From assembly GCF_024584705.1 (NCBI RefSeq), contig NZ_CP097384.1, forward strand, positions 620,001 through 684,000: DNA of 64,000 bases, given 5' to 3'. Below the pieces are notes generated by a model. It had not been told where the DNA came from, made no database searches, and saw only the letters and a program-made list of their open reading frames with translations. Source of the stretch: Blastopirellula sp. J2-11. Its GTDB lineage: Bacteria; Planctomycetota; Planctomycetia; Pirellulales; Pirellulaceae. Positions 1 to 7,603 of the stretch are shown here, piece after piece (position 1 is the stretch's first letter; every line of letters begins with the position of its first letter). A program made the translations under genes and the position numbers.

Positions 1-65
1 CCTAAGGCCAATGATGTCAGCATCGCGAGAGCGAACGCTAGATTCCATTTCGTTCTATGTGTCAT
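1..65 (-). CDS. Start of an exported protein, truncated by the window edge
   Basis: Only the first 21 codons are visible. They start at the ATG whose complement lies at 63-65 and read MTHRTKWNLAFALAML and onward, a short basic N-terminus followed by a hydrophobic stretch, as in a Sec signal peptide. A GGAG ribosome binding site sits 9 bases upstream of the ATG, which supports a real start. It is the last visible gene in line with the minus-strand genes at 185-1977, but a 119-base gap separates it from the previous stop, so it may have its own promoter. Function unknown. Confidence 0.55.
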   Translation of the reverse strand, partial: MTHRTKWNLAFALAMLTSLAL

Positions 66-184
66 TTTTTATTACTCCAGGAAAGTTGGTGGAAGGTCGT
101 GACTTGAACTTGAGCTTTTGAGTCGATTGAAGACGACTTCAAAGCACTTGGCGATGAAACTTTGGAAAGCAAAGCAGTGAGTTC

Positions 185-673
185 CTATTGGATCTCTGAA
201 ATGCCTGGATGATCCGCAGGCCGCGGACCTGGCGCCGGCCAGAAGAACTTGCGGTCAGATTTGTGAATCGGCACGTCGTTGATGCTGGCTTCGCGGCGTC
301 GCATCAATCCCTGCTCGTCAAACTCCCACAGCTCGTTGCCGTAGCTACGGAACCAATTGTCTGCCGCGTCATGCCATTCGTATTGAAAGCGGACCGCGAT
401 GCGATTGTCGGTGAACGCCCACAGCGATTTCGTTAGCCGATAGTCGAGCTCGCGGTCCCATTTGCCGGTGAGGAACTTGACGATCGCATCACGTCCAATG
501 ATAAACTCGCTGCGGTTTCGCCAGACCGAGTCTTCGGTGTAGGCCAACGCGACACGATGGGGATCTCGCGAGTTCCAGCCATCTTCCGCCATGCGAACTT
601 TTTGGATTGCGGTCTCCAGCGTGAACGGCGGCGCGATCACGATGGGACGAGTCGAAGCAAGATTGGTGGTCAT
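185..673 (-). CDS. DUF1348 / NTF2-like (SnoaL-fold) protein
   Basis: A 162-residue protein of the nuclear transport factor 2-like superfamily, DUF1348 subgroup. The family fold is a small cone-shaped alpha+beta barrel that often binds or isomerises small hydrophobic ligands; no reaction is established for DUF1348. The central block has the features typical of this subgroup: [20 protein letters not shown] near residues 35-55, then a Trp-rich strand region with FQYEWHD and [13 protein letters not shown]. There is no signal peptide, so it is probably cytoplasmic. The start has an AGGAG site 7 bases upstream. It lies 41 bp after the DUF417 gene in the same direction and is probably cotranscribed with the peroxidase-like gene, which suggests a role in oxidative or electrophile stress; that is inference from context. 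Confidence 0.85.
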   Translation of the reverse strand: MTTNLASTRPIVIAPPFTLETAIQKVRMAEDGWNSRDPHRVALAYTEDSVWRNRSEFIIGRDAIVKFLTGKWDRELDYRLTKSLWAFTDNRIAVRFQYEWHDAADNWFRSYGNELWEFDEQGLMRRREASINDVPIHKSDRKFFWPAPGPRPADHPGISEIQ

Positions 674-714
674 TTTCTAACTCCTAATTTGCGGTGAGAG
701 ATTGCGTTGTGCGA

Positions 715-1338
715 TCATTGAGCGATCGCGCGTTGTTGCGATTCTGAATTGGTCGCCATCGTGATCGGATCGGCTTGCCGTAGGTAGGTCTTGGCTGCGT
801 CGGCCATCGTGACCAGCGCGGCGCCTGCCATGATTGCGTCTTTCACTACCAAGCACCCTGCGCCGGACAAAAGTGGAAACCCGTGTTCTGGACTCCCGTG
901 CGCCGGCACCCAGCACTCTGGCGTCGTGATTAAAAATGACAACGTCACCAGCGACATGCCGAAGACCAGAAAGCTGCCGACCGCCGAAACCTGGGGAAGC
1001 CAAGGGTAAGTTGCGATCAGCAAGCCCAGGCAAACGATGACGGAGCCGAGGCCGTAAGCGAATAAATAGGCGCCATTTTGTTGATGCCACTGTTGATTGG
1101 TTGGCGATAGTTCCCCTTCTCGGTTCCGATGCAGCCGGTATTCCCCTTCAGGCTGTTGATAGAAGAAGCTCATCAGGGGACTGTTGGCGACAAAAGGAAC
1201 GATTCCTTCATCTTCATAGCGGAACGCTTTGAGGCCGCCGATCCAAACCAGGACGATTACCAGTCCGATCCGAGTTAGGTTCATGCCGACGCGATCGAAC
1301 TTTGCGGCCCCAACAAAAAGTGTCTTCATTCGGTTCAT
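715..1338 (-). CDS. DUF417 inner-membrane protein (YkgB/RclC-like)
   Basis: A 207-residue membrane protein of the DUF417 family. The family includes E. coli RclC (YkgB), part of a response to reactive chlorine species. Visible features are an N-terminal segment followed by a helix around residues 22-38 (LTRIGLVIVLVWIGGLKAF), the family hallmark YEDEGIVPFVANSPLMSFF right after it, and further hydrophobic helices near 88-106, 112-132 and 150-165. The hydrophilic insertion EGEYRLHRNREGELSPTNQ between the hallmark and helix 2 is also usual for the family. An AGAGA element precedes the ATG. It is 102 bp downstream of the AhpD-like gene and 41 bp upstream of the DUF1348 gene, so a shared stress operon is likely. 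Confidence 0.85.
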   Translation of the reverse strand: MNRMKTLFVGAAKFDRVGMNLTRIGLVIVLVWIGGLKAFRYEDEGIVPFVANSPLMSFFYQQPEGEYRLHRNREGELSPTNQQWHQQNGAYLFAYGLGSVIVCLGLLIATYPWLPQVSAVGSFLVFGMSLVTLSFLITTPECWVPAHGSPEHGFPLLSGAGCLVVKDAIMAGAALVTMADAAKTYLRQADPITMATNSESQQRAIAQ

Positions 1339-1440
1339 GGATAGTCTCTTTAATTACCATTTCTAAGCGAACGGACATGACTCGCAGGAGTGAGCCGCAC
1401 ATGATGCGGCCATAACTCCTTCGCGAGCACGCTAAATCTG

Positions 1441-1977
1441 TTAGAGAGATGAAGCGCGAGGAAAATCGACCTCGGTATCCGCGACGATGTTGAAATAGTT
1501 GGTAAAGATATCGAGTGCGACACCGGCGATGACTTCGGCGATAGCGCCCTCGTCAAAACCGGCGTCGCGGACTGCTTGCACATCGGCGTCGCTGACCTGC
1601 CCGCGTGTTTCGACGATCTGGCGAGCGAACCGAAGCAAACTGTCGGTCGCGGGATCAATCGAACGGCCGTTGCGACTATCACCGATTTGGTCTGAGGTCA
1701 GGCCGACCATCTTGCCGACCGCCGAGTGGGCGGCCAGACAGTAATCGCATCCGTTCGCTTGGGCGACCGCCAGGGCGATTTGTTCGCGGACTTTGGCGGA
1801 GAGTTTTCCGTGTCCCAGGGCGCCGCTCAGCGACAGGTAGCCCTCCAAAACAGCAGGCGAGTTCGCCATGGTACGCATCATGTTGGGAACCATGCCGAGC
1901 TTTCGACCGACCGTTTCCAGCATCTCTTTGGACTTCCCTTCAGCGTTCTCTGGGGCGATTGCGTTCAGGCGTGACAT
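1441..1977 (-). CDS. AhpD-like / carboxymuconolactone decarboxylase-family peroxidase-related protein
   Basis: A 178-residue protein of the AhpD/CMD superfamily, whose members reduce peroxides or act as thiol-disulfide partners using a CxxC pair. The catalytic block is complete: a Glu in REQIALAVAQ followed by CDYCLAAH, that is Cys-x2-Cys-x3-His, near residues 65-85. The N-terminal MVPNMMRTMANSPAVLEGY motif is typical of the peroxidase-related subgroup. There is no signal peptide. A GGGAGAA ribosome binding site lies just upstream of the ATG. It is the first gene of the minus-strand block and faces the sigma-54 activator at 2202. A sigma-54-like promoter sits about 75 bases upstream of the start, so induction by that activator is the likely control. 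Confidence 0.9.
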   Translation of the reverse strand: MSRLNAIAPENAEGKSKEMLETVGRKLGMVPNMMRTMANSPAVLEGYLSLSGALGHGKLSAKVREQIALAVAQANGCDYCLAAHSAVGKMVGLTSDQIGDSRNGRSIDPATDSLLRFARQIVETRGQVSDADVQAVRDAGFDEGAIAEVIAGVALDIFTNYFNIVADTEVDFPRASSL

Positions 1978-2050
1978 AGTTCGTTCTCCCTTGCGTAGCG
2001 TGGTTGGTTTTCGGGGCCGCTCGGTTGCGGCTTCTGGAGAGAGCGTTAAT

Positions 2051-2065
2051 TCATTTCCCGTGCCA
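2051..2065 (-). promoter_or_regulatory. Sigma-54-like promoter of the AhpD/DUF417 operon
   Basis: Read on the minus strand the site is TGGCAC-GGGAA-ATGA. The -24 element matches the consensus TGGCAC exactly. The -12 element is weak (ATGA in place of TTGC), giving GG-N10-GA where GG-N10-GC is expected. It lies about 75-90 bases upstream of the peroxidase-like gene. The sigma-54 activator gene is divergent to it and three inverted repeats sit 70-135 bases further upstream, in the usual position of enhancer sites. The context is strong but the -12 half is degenerate. Confidence 0.5.
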
Positions 2066-2135
2066 ACGAGAGGAAGAGTGTTGAAGTTGTTGTTACGTAT
2101 GGGTTTAGGGGTATTTGGTTGCTTGCTTGCCGCTT

Positions 2136-2186
2136 ACGAGATATCGTTAATTGACGAATGTTCGTAAACTGTTCACGAAATCTCGT
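2136..2186. promoter_or_regulatory. Three ACGA-N4-TCGT inverted repeats, probable activator sites
   Basis: Three 12-bp dyads with the same half-site occur at 2136-2147 (spacer GATA), 2154-2165 (spacer ATGT) and 2175-2186 (spacer AATC). Their start-to-start spacings are 18 and 21 bp. They lie between the divergent sigma-54 activator start (ATG 2202) and the sigma-54-like promoter at 2051-2065. Fis-type HTH domains of such activators bind dyads, often in triplets as described for NorR. The last site ends only 15 bases before the activator ATG, so autoregulation is also possible. Confidence 0.65.
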
Positions 2187-2201
2187 GGGGGCCGTAGGCG
2201 T

Positions 2202-3812
2202 ATGGCGTCGTTATTTCCTCTGCTGGACGATCCCAAGCGGCTGCTGCTCGACTTGGCGCTGCAGCACTCCGTCGCCGAGTTGTTGAAGCTGATTGTCGAG
2301 CGGTTGAGCAGCTCGGAGCAGGTTGCTTTAGCGCGGATTTGGCTCGCGGAGCCCACGACCCAATGCACAGAATGTCGATCCGCCGAGCTGTGTCAGTCGC
2401 AGACGGAATGTCTCCAGCTTGTTGCCAGCGGCGGACGTTCCGCCGTTTCGCCGCACGCCGAATGGACAGCCACCGACGGCGACTTCCGCAGGATGCCGTT
2501 TGGCGCACGTAAAGTAGGGCGAATCGCCGCGAGCGGGATTGCGCTGGAAGAGCCCCAGCTCTCTGATCCTCCGCCCAATTGGATTGCTCGACCTGATTGG
2601 GTCCGAGCCGAAGGAATTCAGGGCTTTGCCGGACAACCATTAATCCATCGCGGCAAGGTTCTCGGCGTGTTGGCAGTTTTTGTGCGTCAGCCGATCGCGA
2701 GCGAGTGCATGGGATGGTTGCGGATGATCGCGGATCACGCCGCCGCCGCGATCGCCATGGCGCGGGCGTTTGCCGAGATCGAGACGTTGCGTAAAAAGCT
2801 GGAGTTGGAGAATGAGTATCTGCGTGAAGAGCTGAAAGGCTCCGGCGCATTCGGCGAACTAATTGGGCAAAGCCCAGCCCTGGAAGCGGTGTCGCGACAG
2901 ATTGATTTAGTCGCGCCGACCGACGCGACAGTCTTGATCTTGGGGGAGAGTGGAACGGGGAAAGAGTTGGTGGCCCGGGAGATTCATCGTCGTAGCAAAC
3001 GGGCCGATCGTCCGTTGATCAAGGTCAACTGCGCGGCGATTCCGCGGGAACTGTACGAAAGCGAATTCTTTGGACATGCCAAGGGATCGTTCACCGGTGC
3101 GCTGCGCGATCGCGTTGGGCGGTTTGAATTGGCCGAAGGAGGAACGTTGTTTCTCGACGAAGTCGGCGAGATTCCGCTCGAGCTGCAAGCAAAGCTGCTG
3201 CGCGTACTGCAGGAAGGAGAGCTCGAACGCGTCGGCGAAGAACAGACGCGACACGTCAACGTGCGATTAATCGCAGCGACCAACCGCGACTTACGAGCAG
3301 AGGCGGAAGCAGCGAGATTTCGTCAAGATCTGTACTATCGACTGAGCGTGTTTCCCGTGGAGGTTCCGGCGCTGCGTCGACGAAAGGAAGATATTCCTTT
3401 GCTAGCCGATCACTTCTTAGAGTTAGCTGCACGCCGAGTCGGCCGCTCGAAATCATCATTGACTTTGGCGGCCGCGCAGCGACTGCAGCAATATGACTGG
3501 CCCGGCAATGTGCGCGAACTTCAGCACGTCATCGAGCGGGCCGTCATCACATCGACCGGCGTTCGCTTGAATATCGAGTTGCCGGATACATCCGTCGCCG
3601 CTTCTCCTGTTGTCGAAGTTGTCAAGGATGTTTCCATAAGAACCGATGCTCAGATCCGGCAACTTGAGGTCGATAACATTGTCGCGGCGCTGCAAGCGGC
3701 CAACGGCAAGGTTTCTGGCGTCGGAGGAGCGGCGGAGTTATTGGGACTAAAGCCGACGACATTGGCGTCGCGGATCAAAAAACTGGGGATTCAATTTCCC
3801 GCTCGGCGCTGA
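2202..3812 (+). CDS. Sigma-54-dependent activator with Cys-rich GAF sensor domain (NorR-like architecture)
   Basis: A 536-residue enhancer-binding protein. Residues 1-190 form a GAF-type sensor that includes Cys55, Cys58, Cys64 and Cys70 (CTEC-x5-C-x5-C), a possible metal or Fe-S ligand set, followed by CLQLVASGG. The AAA+ domain follows, with Walker A GESGTGKE, the sigma-54 contact loop GSFTGA (a variant of GAFTGA), [11 protein letters not shown] as Walker B and [12 protein letters not shown] Fis-type HTH lies at the C-terminus ([20 protein letters not shown]). The ATG at 2202 is preferred over an in-frame TTG at 2151, because the TTG start would place two of the three operator-like repeats inside the coding region. 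The divergent peroxidase/DUF417 operon is the probable target. The inducer, perhaps an oxidant, NO or hypochlorite, is inferred only. Confidence 0.9.
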   Translation: MASLFPLLDDPKRLLLDLALQHSVAELLKLIVERLSSSEQVALARIWLAEPTTQCTECRSAELCQSQTECLQLVASGGRSAVSPHAEWTATDGDFRRMPFGARKVGRIAASGIALEEPQLSDPPPNWIARPDWVRAEGIQGFAGQPLIHRGKVLGVLAVFVRQPIASECMGWLRMIADHAAAAIAMARAFAEIETLRKKLELENEYLREELKGSGAFGELIGQSPALEAVSRQIDLVAPTDATVLILGESGTGKELVAREIHRRSKRADRPLIKVNCAAIPRELYESEFFGHAKGSFTGALRDRVGRFELAEGGTLFLDEVGEIPLELQAKLLRVLQEGELERVGEEQTRHVNVRLIAATNRDLRAEAEAARFRQDLYYRLSVFPVEVPALRRRKEDIPLLADHFLELAARRVGRSKSSLTLAAAQRLQQYDWPGNVRELQHVIERAVITSTGVRLNIELPDTSVAASPVVEVVKDVSIRTDAQIRQLEVDNIVAALQAANGKVSGVGGAAELLGLKPTTLASRIKKLGIQFPARR

Positions 3813-3850
3813 GTCGCCTGAGTGGATGAAACGCGATCGGAAGTTTCGTC

Positions 3851-4783
3851 TTATTCAGAATCACTGGAGCGAGTTCGATCACGATATTCGCCAGGCGGGC
3901 AACCTTCTTTGGCGATCATCAGTCGCCGGAATCGCTCTTGTCCGCCGAAACCGGCCAGATAGGCGACCGATTTGACCGAGAGATTGGTCTCGGTCAGCAG
4001 GCGCTTCGCGCGAAGCAAGCGGCAGTGATTGATTTCATCCAGTACGGTATGTCCAAGTGCGCTGATGAACTTGCGTTCCATGGTTCGTCGTGTCGTAGGA
4101 AGAGCGTCAACCAACTGATTGACTGAAAGCGGGCGGTCGCTCCTCGTCCAGATGATGTCAAGCGCTTTGTTCACGATCGGATCCAGAACAGGACTGACGC
4201 GTCCGTTGCGGACGGAAGCGATGTTCTCCGCTTGTTGCGGCAACAGTTCGAGCGCTAGCGTGAGCAACTCCAACGCGTTTGCGCAAACGGCAGGCGAGTG
4301 TCGCGATGGATCTTGATGGATTCGATCGAGCAGGCGATCAAACGTCTGCAGCAGCGATGCACGTTGCCCGATCTCCAGTCGAACCAAGGCGCTGTTCGGC
4401 GAGATCGTGCTGTTTTCAAGCAGGCGATGCATGAACTCGCCGTGCAGCGAAATCCATCGTTCGGTCCAGCCGACGGGGCGGACCGGCTGATACCGGTGCC
4501 ACACGCCGGGAAACAGCAGGAAGAGCGTGTCGGGTTCGATGCTGACCCGGCCGGTCGGCGTTGACTCGAACTCGCCGCGTCCTTCGCTGATGAATTGAAT
4601 TTGGAATTCCGGCAGTTGGCGTCCAGCCGCCCACGAGAATTGGTAGACGCCAGGGTGTTGGTCCGGCGGATAGTTCGAGTCGGGGGGGACGACGCCGCGA
4701 CCGCCGCCGGTGACATAGAAGCCAAATTCCATGTCGCGATCGGTAATCGGCAGATAGTGAAAAAAGCTCTCGGCCATATTCAT
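3851..4783 (-). CDS. AraC-family transcriptional regulator
   Basis: About 310 residues. The N-terminal half is a cupin-like sensor domain; QFISEGRGEF and the following IEPDTLFLLFPGVWHRY are typical of AraC sugar sensors. The C-terminal 100 residues hold two HTH units: RPLSVNQLVDALPTTRRTME with the usual RKFISALGHTVLDEINHCRL, then LSVKSVAYLAGFGGQERFRR followed by a partly altered family signature. ATG 4783 (or 4777) is favoured, with GGAA about 10 bases upstream; an in-frame ATG at 4855 has no ribosome binding site. It converges on the sigma-54 activator with a 38-bp gap and is divergent from the DUF1559 gene at 5147. The ligand and targets are not evident. Confidence 0.88.
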   Translation of the reverse strand: MNMAESFFHYLPITDRDMEFGFYVTGGGRGVVPPDSNYPPDQHPGVYQFSWAAGRQLPEFQIQFISEGRGEFESTPTGRVSIEPDTLFLLFPGVWHRYQPVRPVGWTERWISLHGEFMHRLLENSTISPNSALVRLEIGQRASLLQTFDRLLDRIHQDPSRHSPAVCANALELLTLALELLPQQAENIASVRNGRVSPVLDPIVNKALDIIWTRSDRPLSVNQLVDALPTTRRTMERKFISALGHTVLDEINHCRLLRAKRLLTETNLSVKSVAYLAGFGGQERFRRLMIAKEGCPPGEYRDRTRSSDSE

Positions 4784-5146
4784 GAAGGTTTTTCCGCTTC
4801 GTCGCAGACAGAACTTTTCAACAGGATTCAGGGGTGATATGCGTAGTACCCGCATGTCGTAAATGTAGGATTTCTCTGCGGGAGTCCGTATGTCTGAAAT
4901 GCATCGCGACTACGTTCAGGACCGAGCTCATGTTGGAATTGTGCTGAAAAAAGCCTGATAACAGCGTTTTAATGTCTCTAAGCGAAACCGGTCATCACTT
5001 GATTGCTGCGGCAAATTGTCGCAAAACGAGGGTTGAAATTCTACCAAGATTTTTCTAGGAATGCTAAAATAAACCTCGCAACAAACGGGTTGTTTCATCC
5101 TTCTTCTCATCTTGATCCACTTCGGATCGTATTGGAGTCATCCATC
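4784..5146. promoter_or_regulatory. Divergent spacer between AraC regulator and DUF1559 gene, with extended -10 element
   Basis: This 363-base spacer has no convincing gene. An extended -10 element TGCTAAAAT at 5062-5070 points toward the DUF1559 gene and would give a leader of roughly 70 bases. No good -35 box was found at the standard distance. The same TGCTAAAAT string occurs upstream of the kup-like gene at 12223-12231. Confidence 0.4.
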
Positions 5147-6109
5147 ATGCACGGCTTCTTTATTCGTCGACGGTCGCCAGCCAGCCGGCTTGGTTTTACC
5201 CTGGTCGAACTTTTGGTGGTGATCGCGATCATCGGTGTTTTGATCGCATTGCTCTTGCCGGCGGTGCAGCAGGCGCGGGAAGCGGCGCGTCGCATGCAGT
5301 GCGCGAACAATTTAAAGCAGATCGGTCTTGGTCTGCACAATTTCCACGACACGTATAACCATATGCCTCCCGGCGGCAGCCGAGACGGACATGGGGGATA
5401 TACCTGGGGGACTTTCGTCCTGCCGTTTTCGGAGCAAGCGAACCTATGGGATGCGATTGTGGAGGAGTCGGGCAACTATCCTCCTGATCCGACCGGCAAA
5501 AAGGGATCGATTTACTGCGGCTGCCATGAGTACAACGTTTGGACCACTCCCGGTCCTGAGCACAATGTCGTGGAAATGTACATGTGCCCTTCTGACGTTC
5601 TGCCCGAGGTGCGTGATTCGACCGATATGGGTTTTCAGTGCGGTAAGTCCAACTACGCCGGCAGCATGGGCTGGGGGCACAACTACGGTAACGGGTTCTT
5701 CAACCGATTCATTGCTTCGATCACAAGATTCGCCGACGTCACCGACGGGCTTTCCAACACGATCGCGATCGGGGAAGTCGGAGCGGGGCGAAATGGTTCG
5801 GCCCCTTCAGCTGAGAATCCGACCAATCCGGCTTGGGCAGGAAGCCCGAAGGGGGGATCGGGCACTTCATTAACGCACTGGGGACCGCTGCGAGAAGCGT
5901 GGCACGGAACGCCGATCAATCTCTCCAACGGCGGCGGTCCGCTGGCCGATCCGGATGCCTGGGATAAAGGCTTTGGAAGCTTGCATCCCGGCGGCGCACA
6001 GTTCCTGTTCGCAGATGGTTCGGTGCACTTCCTCCCTGAAACGATTTCGCTAGGGACGTACGACAATCTGGGACAAATCAACGATGGCAACGTCGTTGGC
6101 GATTTATAG
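5147..6109 (+). CDS. DUF1559 pseudopilin-like protein (pair 1)
   Basis: A 320-residue planctomycete DUF1559 protein with a type IV prepilin-like N-terminus: a basic leader, the cleavage site LGFTLVELL and a hydrophobic helix to about residue 40, followed by the family hallmark AVQQAREAARRMQCANNLKQ. The C-terminus has the usual LHPGGAQFLFADGSVHFL block. The protein is probably exported or membrane anchored by its N-terminal helix; its function is unknown although the family is greatly expanded in planctomycetes. The ATG at 5147 has GGAG 9 bases upstream. A small lipoprotein gene follows after 137 bases, as with the other DUF1559 genes here. Confidence 0.92.
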   Translation: MHGFFIRRRSPASRLGFTLVELLVVIAIIGVLIALLLPAVQQAREAARRMQCANNLKQIGLGLHNFHDTYNHMPPGGSRDGHGGYTWGTFVLPFSEQANLWDAIVEESGNYPPDPTGKKGSIYCGCHEYNVWTTPGPEHNVVEMYMCPSDVLPEVRDSTDMGFQCGKSNYAGSMGWGHNYGNGFFNRFIASITRFADVTDGLSNTIAIGEVGAGRNGSAPSAENPTNPAWAGSPKGGSGTSLTHWGPLREAWHGTPINLSNGGGPLADPDAWDKGFGSLHPGGAQFLFADGSVHFLPETISLGTYDNLGQINDGNVVGDL

Positions 6110-6246
6110 CAGTGGACGTCATTGGGCGACCGCAGGGGGATGGAATGAAACTCCCCTGTGGTTCGGGTGAAGAGCGGTTTCGGCAACAAGCGTCTATCGC
6201 CGCCGGATAAAATTTAGAACCACACGTTAAAAGCAGATGAATTGAT

Positions 6247-6636
6247 ATGAGAGTTTCGAGTGCTGGACTCTGGGGGATCATCGCCCTGATAACCTTTGTC
6301 GGCTGTGGAGTGAACGGAAGCGTCACTGGGATCATCACAGCGAACGGGGAAACGGTTGACGGGGGCAATATTATCTTTCAACCGATCGAAGCCGGCGCCA
6401 AGCCGGCGATCGGCGCCGTTGGCAGCGACGGAAATTATGATTTGAAGACAGCGGGGGATGAAGGGCTTTCGCCGGGCGAATACCGCGTGATCTACACGCC
6501 GCCCAATCAACGCGAAGATGAAAGCGGACGGCCCGTCGGCAAGCTGGTCAAATGGCGAAAATTCAAAGCTCCGAGCGAGACGGTCAATGTCGAAGCGAAG
6601 GAGAATACCATTCCGATCGAGCTGGTAAAGCAATAG
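6247..6636 (+). CDS. Small lipoprotein with a transthyretin-like fold (partner of DUF1559 pair 1)
   Basis: A 129-residue protein with a signal peptide ending in a lipobox-like VGC near residue 20, so it is probably a lipoprotein. The mature part resembles the carboxypeptidase regulatory-like (transthyretin-fold) domains common in planctomycetes: SVTGIITANGETVDGGNIIF is a first strand pair, then GSDGNYDLKTAG and a SPGEYRVIYTPP strand. These beta-sandwich domains are presumed structural or binding modules. It lies downstream of the DUF1559 gene in the same direction, and a terminator hairpin follows at 6680. Confidence 0.8.
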   Translation: MRVSSAGLWGIIALITFVGCGVNGSVTGIITANGETVDGGNIIFQPIEAGAKPAIGAVGSDGNYDLKTAGDEGLSPGEYRVIYTPPNQREDESGRPVGKLVKWRKFKAPSETVNVEAKENTIPIELVKQ

Positions 6637-6679
6637 ACGATTCCGCTGACAGGATTCGCGCCGAACCTGAACTTCGTAC

Positions 6680-6716
6680 CGCCCGCCATGCGACCTGATC
6701 GCAGGCGGGCGTTTGC
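6680..6716 (+). terminator. Probable intrinsic terminator after the first lipoprotein gene
   Basis: An 8-bp perfect stem, CGCCCGCC (6680-6687) and GGCGGGCG (6704-6711), encloses a 16-base loop and is followed by TTTGCGTTCTT. The T-run is interrupted, so termination may be partial. It sits 43 bases past the lipoprotein stop. Confidence 0.6.
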
Positions 6717-6737
6717 GTTCTTGTCGCGCGATTCCGC

Positions 6738-6769
6738 TCTCTCGTAGCTCGCCAGCGCAAGCGAGAGAA
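6738..6769. repeat. Hairpin repeat of the TAGCYCGCCAGCGC family, copy 1
   Basis: TCTCTCG (6738-6744) pairs with CGAGAGA (6762-6768). The loop region contains TAGCTCGCCAGCGCAAGCGA, which matches the arm of the larger palindrome at 51289-51388 at 22 of 25 positions over 6745-6769. It looks like a REP-type dispersed repeat; no coding capacity. Confidence 0.6.
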
Positions 6770-6901
6770 AATCAATCGGCGATTCCAAGATGGATCCAAG
6801 TCGCTAACCCGGCAAAAAATGCAGCTTCCAAAATGCGAATTACGCTGCGGCCGAATCGTTGGGTTGGCGGTCGGCTACGCATGCGAAGGCCGCCGTCGAT
6901 G

Positions 6902-6949
6902 GTCAAAAATTGTCCGTTGACGAAACGCACGGATTCGTGGTCGATTGCC
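6902..6949. repeat. Degenerate repeat shared with 51471-51518, SDR C-terminus-like on the minus strand
   Basis: About 46 bases here match the segment at 51471-51518 at roughly 85 percent by eye. Read on the minus strand it encodes SVRFVNGQFLTIDGG, which looks like the C-terminal tail of a short-chain dehydrogenase (NGQxLxxDGG). The other copy reads SVRFVNRQFLA and then diverges. No upstream dehydrogenase domain is present, so this is either a decayed gene tail or a repeat that resembles one. Confidence 0.5.
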
Positions 6950-7069
6950 GTACAGCGAGCTGGCATTCGGCGCTGCTGACGAAAGTTTCCGCCCTGCGGG
7001 AACGAGCATCTGTCGGCAGCTCCGCAGAGGCTCCGATGCTCTTTGACAATTCGCGTTTTTCCATGCGCT

Positions 7070-7295
7070 GGCGATCCGATCCAACCTTGTCCGATCCGGT
7101 CCAACCCTGTCCGATCCGATCCAACCTTGTCCGATCCGATCCAACCTTGTCCGATCCGATCCAACCTTGTCCGATCCGATCCAACCTTGTCCGATCCGAT
7201 CCAAGCTTGTCCGATCCGATCCAACCTTGTCCGATCCAATCCAACCTTGTCCGATCCGATCCAAGCTTGTCCGATCCGATCCAACCTTTGTTCGG
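7070..7295. repeat. 20-bp tandem repeat tract, ten full copies
   Basis: Ten complete copies of the unit CCAACCTTGTCCGATCCGAT run from 7081 to 7280, with partial copies on both sides. Copies 3, 4, 5, 6 and 9 are identical; copies 7 and 10 have AAGC in place of AACC, and copies 1, 2 and 8 carry single changes. The 20-bp unit has no stop codon in any frame, so both strands are open through it, but the encoded Ser-Asp-Pro-rich peptides have no start context and are not supported as genes. The unit repeats the theme GATCC/GGTCC seen in the dispersed repeats at 7363 and 51680-51955. Confidence 0.95.
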
Positions 7296-7362
7296 CCCAG
7301 TCCGATTCGGCTCTTAGACAAATTGGTCAAGTTGCCCAGACTGACTTTCCGGCAATTGGGGA

Positions 7363-7408
7363 GGGCCGATAGAAAAAATCCCAGCGGTCCGGTCCTACGT
7401 CATCGATT
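7363..7408. repeat. A-run plus GCGGTCCGGTCC dispersed repeat, copy 1
   Basis: GAAAAAATCCCAGCGGTCC followed by GGTCCT resembles three sites at about 51683, 51833 and 51921, each an A-run followed within 5-8 bases by GGTCCRGTCC. It lies inside a 967-base spacer (6637-7603) that holds only repeats. No gene is supported there. Confidence 0.5.
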
Positions 7409-7603
7409 TCGTATCCCCACGGCGGATCTGAGGTTGCGCCAAATGCTGGGTGAGGAGCGCAGATGTAAGAAACTTTACGACCAAGCTCACCGTTCATCGT
7501 GTGCCGGCCACTTCAAAGGGCATCGTCAGCAGCCGGTGAAGAAAAATAGGCCAGCTTGCAACTTCAGATTCCGTCCGGGGAGAACTCGCTTAGCAGCAAT
7601 CTC

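Noticed and set aside
2151-2201. TTG start for the sigma-54 activator
   Set aside because: Would put two of the three operator dyads into the coding region; ATG 2202 gives a normal-length N-terminus.
7070-7295. The 20-bp tandem repeats as a CRISPR array
   Set aside because: The units are directly adjacent with no spacers between them and there are no cas genes.
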